DNA from: an uncultured Pseudomonadota bacterium
GTDB taxonomy: Bacteria; Pseudomonadota; Gammaproteobacteria; Burkholderiales; SG8-39
Direction: 5' to 3'
Length of the DNA stretch: 8,645 nucleotides
Assembly: GCA_903909415.1 (NCBI GenBank)
Contig: CAIVVS010000251.1
Span: 1-8,645, forward strand
Below the pieces are notes generated by a model. It searched no databases. It was not told the origin of the DNA and saw only the letters and a program-made list of their open reading frames with translations. Position 1 is the stretch's first letter. Every line of letters begins with the position of its first letter. Below are positions 7,780-8,645 of the stretch, piece by piece. Both the position numbers and the translations under genes were made by a program.

Positions 7780-7847
7780 ATCGGGTTCGCGCCGGATCCT
7801 GCGGGGGCGGTGCGTCCGGATCGGAAGGGGGCGTGGAAATGCGCCTT

Positions 7848-7862
7848 TTGACCTTGGTTGAC
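7848..7862 (+). promoter_or_regulatory. TTGAC direct repeat (two -35-like elements or regulator site)
   Basis: TTGAC occurs at 7848-7852 and again at 7858-7862, a 10-bp period (one helical turn). The first could act as a -35 with AATATC (7870-7875, 16-bp spacer). Neither is correctly spaced for the TATAAT at 7895. It is located in the 197-nt spacer 7780-7976, in which I find no clear terminator for the preceding gene. Confidence 0.3.
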
Positions 7863-7894
7863 GCATGCCAATATCGCCCGAAGGGTGAACTGCC

Positions 7895-7900
7895 TATAAT
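7895..7900 (+). promoter_or_regulatory. Perfect -10 hexamer TATAAT upstream of the repeat-protein gene
   Basis: An exact TATAAT in otherwise GC-rich sequence, 77 bp before the next start codon. The -35 position at 17 bp spacing reads TATCGC, a poor match, so an activator or an alternative element may compensate. A transcript would start near 7907 and have a leader of about 70 nt, containing a small AGGGG (7917-7921) / CCCCT (7930-7934) inverted repeat. Confidence 0.5.
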
Positions 7901-7976
7901 TGAGGCCGTCCTGTCGAGGGGCGGTTTTTCCCCTTCCTGAACCCGTCCGTCCAGGCTCGAGAACCGGAACAAGAAT

Positions 7977-8645
7977 ATGGATAGGCGCACCGTCTGCTCG
8001 AAGACCGCCAAGGGGCTGATGGAAGCCTCGGGCAAGACCAGCCTGCTGTCGCGCGACCTGCGCAACCTGCTCAAGGAGGTCGACGGCAAGCTGTCGGTCG
8101 CCCAGATCGGGGAGAAGTTCGGCAAGGTTCCCGAGGCCAAGTTGCTGGAGGCGTTCAAGCGCCTTGAGTCCGACGGGTTCCTGCGCTCGGTGGTAGCGAC
8201 CCCGGACCGCGCCGCGCCGCCGTCCCAGAGCGCGGCGCCCAACACCGAGGAGTCCGACCTGGACTTCACGGCCATGCCCGGCGCCGGCCCGACCAAGGAC
8301 GACGAGGACGCATTCCAGCAGGCACAGGCTGCCGAGATCGCGCGCATCGCCGCGGAGACCCGCGCCCGGGAGGCGGCTGCGGCGAAAGCCAAGGCTGAAG
8401 CCGAGGCGCGCGCGCGGGCGGAAGCCATCGTCAAGGCGCGCCTGGCCGCCGAAGCCAAGGTCAAGGCCGACGCCGAGGCCAAGGCGAAAGCCGAGGCCGA
8501 GGCGAAGATCCGGGTCCTCGCGGAAGCGAAGGCAGCCGCGGAAGCGAAGGCAGCCGCGGAAGCGAAGGCAGCCGCGGAAGCGAAGGCAGCCGCGGAAGCG
8601 AAGGCAGCCGCGGAAGCGAAGGCAGCCGCGGAAGCGAAGGCAGCC
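7977..8645 (+). CDS. Unknown protein: small N-terminal domain plus long Ala/Glu/Lys-rich helix (partial, runs off right edge)
   Basis: The first 223 residues are present, without a stop. Residues 1-72 look globular: a basic start (MDRRTVCSKTAKGLMEASGK), a helix with LLSRDLRNLLKEVDGK, then helix-turn-helix-like IGEKFGKVPEAKLLEAFKRLESDGFL ending in a possible wing. This resembles a small winged-helix fold and, from memory, the N-termini of uncharacterised betaproteobacterial proteins, but I cannot name the family. Residues 73-112 form a Pro/Ser- then Asp/Glu-rich linker. From about 113 on the chain is Ala/Glu/Lys/Arg-rich helix, first irregular, then strictly repeated from 182. There is no signal peptide or N-terminal membrane anchor, so it is not TolA-like. 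The start ATG 7977 has a weak GGA 8 nt upstream and follows a consensus -10. The C-terminal domain that would reveal its function is outside the window. Confidence 0.8.
   Translation, partial: MDRRTVCSKTAKGLMEASGKTSLLSRDLRNLLKEVDGKLSVAQIGEKFGKVPEAKLLEAFKRLESDGFLRSVVATPDRAAPPSQSAAPNTEESDLDFTAMPGAGPTKDDEDAFQQAQAAEIARIAAETRAREAAAAKAKAEAEARARAEAIVKARLAAEAKVKADAEAKAKAEAEAKIRVLAEAKAAAEAKAAAEAKAAAEAKAAAEAKAAAEAKAAAEAKAA
8520..8645 (+). repeat. Seven perfect in-frame 18-bp tandem repeats (AEAKAA)
   Basis: The unit GCGGAAGCGAAGGCAGCC repeats exactly seven times, from codon 182 to the last base of the window, with no substitution even at third positions. Each unit encodes Ala-Glu-Ala-Lys-Ala-Ala. Upstream codons (about 8316-8519) encode similar but diverged AEAKA-type sequence. 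The array probably continues past the edge, so the copy number is a minimum. Confidence 0.97.

Noticed and set aside
7780..7846. Intrinsic terminator after the oxoprolinase-like gene
   Set aside because: The GC-rich CCGGATC words here are direct, not inverted, repeats, and no T-run follows.
3979..7866. A 1295-codon open frame on the minus strand antisense to the oxoprolinase-like gene
   Set aside because: Its translation is His/Arg/Gly/Ala-rich low-complexity sequence with no domain, while the plus frame carries all family motifs. Long antisense frames are expected in GC-rich coding DNA.
7301..8482. A 393-codon minus-strand frame spanning the end of the oxoprolinase gene and the repeat protein
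   Set aside because: Ala/Ser/Arg-rich shadow of two genes in other frames and it crosses an evident promoter region.
7977..8645. Assignment of the right-edge gene to TolA because of its Ala/Lys/Glu repeats
   Set aside because: TolA has an N-terminal membrane anchor and sits with tolQRB/pal; this protein starts with a soluble domain and has no such neighbours.
8520..8645. CRISPR array
   Set aside because: Units are contiguous with no spacers and are in frame with an upstream coding sequence.

Overview
The window is GC-rich throughout, densely coding, and looks like a chromosomal segment of a proteobacterium. TRAP carboxylate transporters, a fused hydantoinase/oxoprolinase and an Ala/Glu/Lys-repeat protein together suggest a betaproteobacterium (Burkholderiales or Rhodocyclales type), with Xanthomonadales-like gammaproteobacteria also possible. 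This placement is an inference from gene style. I see no rRNA, tRNA, CRISPR array, insertion sequence or phage gene.

Left half, minus strand (3982 down to 1): an apparent gene train transcribed right to left. It runs DMT/EamA permease (3982-3089), FAD-dependent oxidoreductase of the L-2-hydroxyglutarate dehydrogenase type (3085-1985), a 96-nt gap with a plausible promoter, TRAP substrate-binding protein dctP (1888-905), TRAP small permease dctQ (908-333, 4-nt overlap with dctP), and a reading frame (301 to the left edge) that should be dctM. That last frame is the main anomaly. Its first 55 residues look like the N-terminus of a TRAP large permease (DctM). At a shared Trp-Glu-Ser it then switches to a second, about 88 % identical copy of the C-terminal part of dctQ. 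So dctQ sequence occurs twice within 540 bp, and the second copy is joined to a broken dctM start.

Right half, plus strand: across a 128-nt divergent intergenic region lies a 1222-residue fused HyuA-HyuB protein (4111-7779, 5-oxoprolinase/hydantoinase family). After a 197-nt spacer with a perfect TATAAT, a gene of unknown function starts at 7977 and runs off the right edge. It encodes a small N-terminal globular domain, an acidic linker, and a long Ala/Glu/Lys helix ending in seven perfect 18-bp repeats.

Working hypothesis (inference): the TRAP importer, the oxoprolinase-like enzyme and the 2-hydroxyacid oxidase form a small catabolic island for a C5 carboxylate such as pyroglutamate (5-oxoproline), feeding glutamate/2-oxoglutarate, with the DMT protein as an accessory permease. 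Pyroglutamate-binding DctP proteins are known from Bordetella pertussis, which makes the pairing of dctP with an oxoprolinase-like gene reasonable but not proven. The repeat protein at the right edge has its own upstream region and seems unrelated to the cluster.
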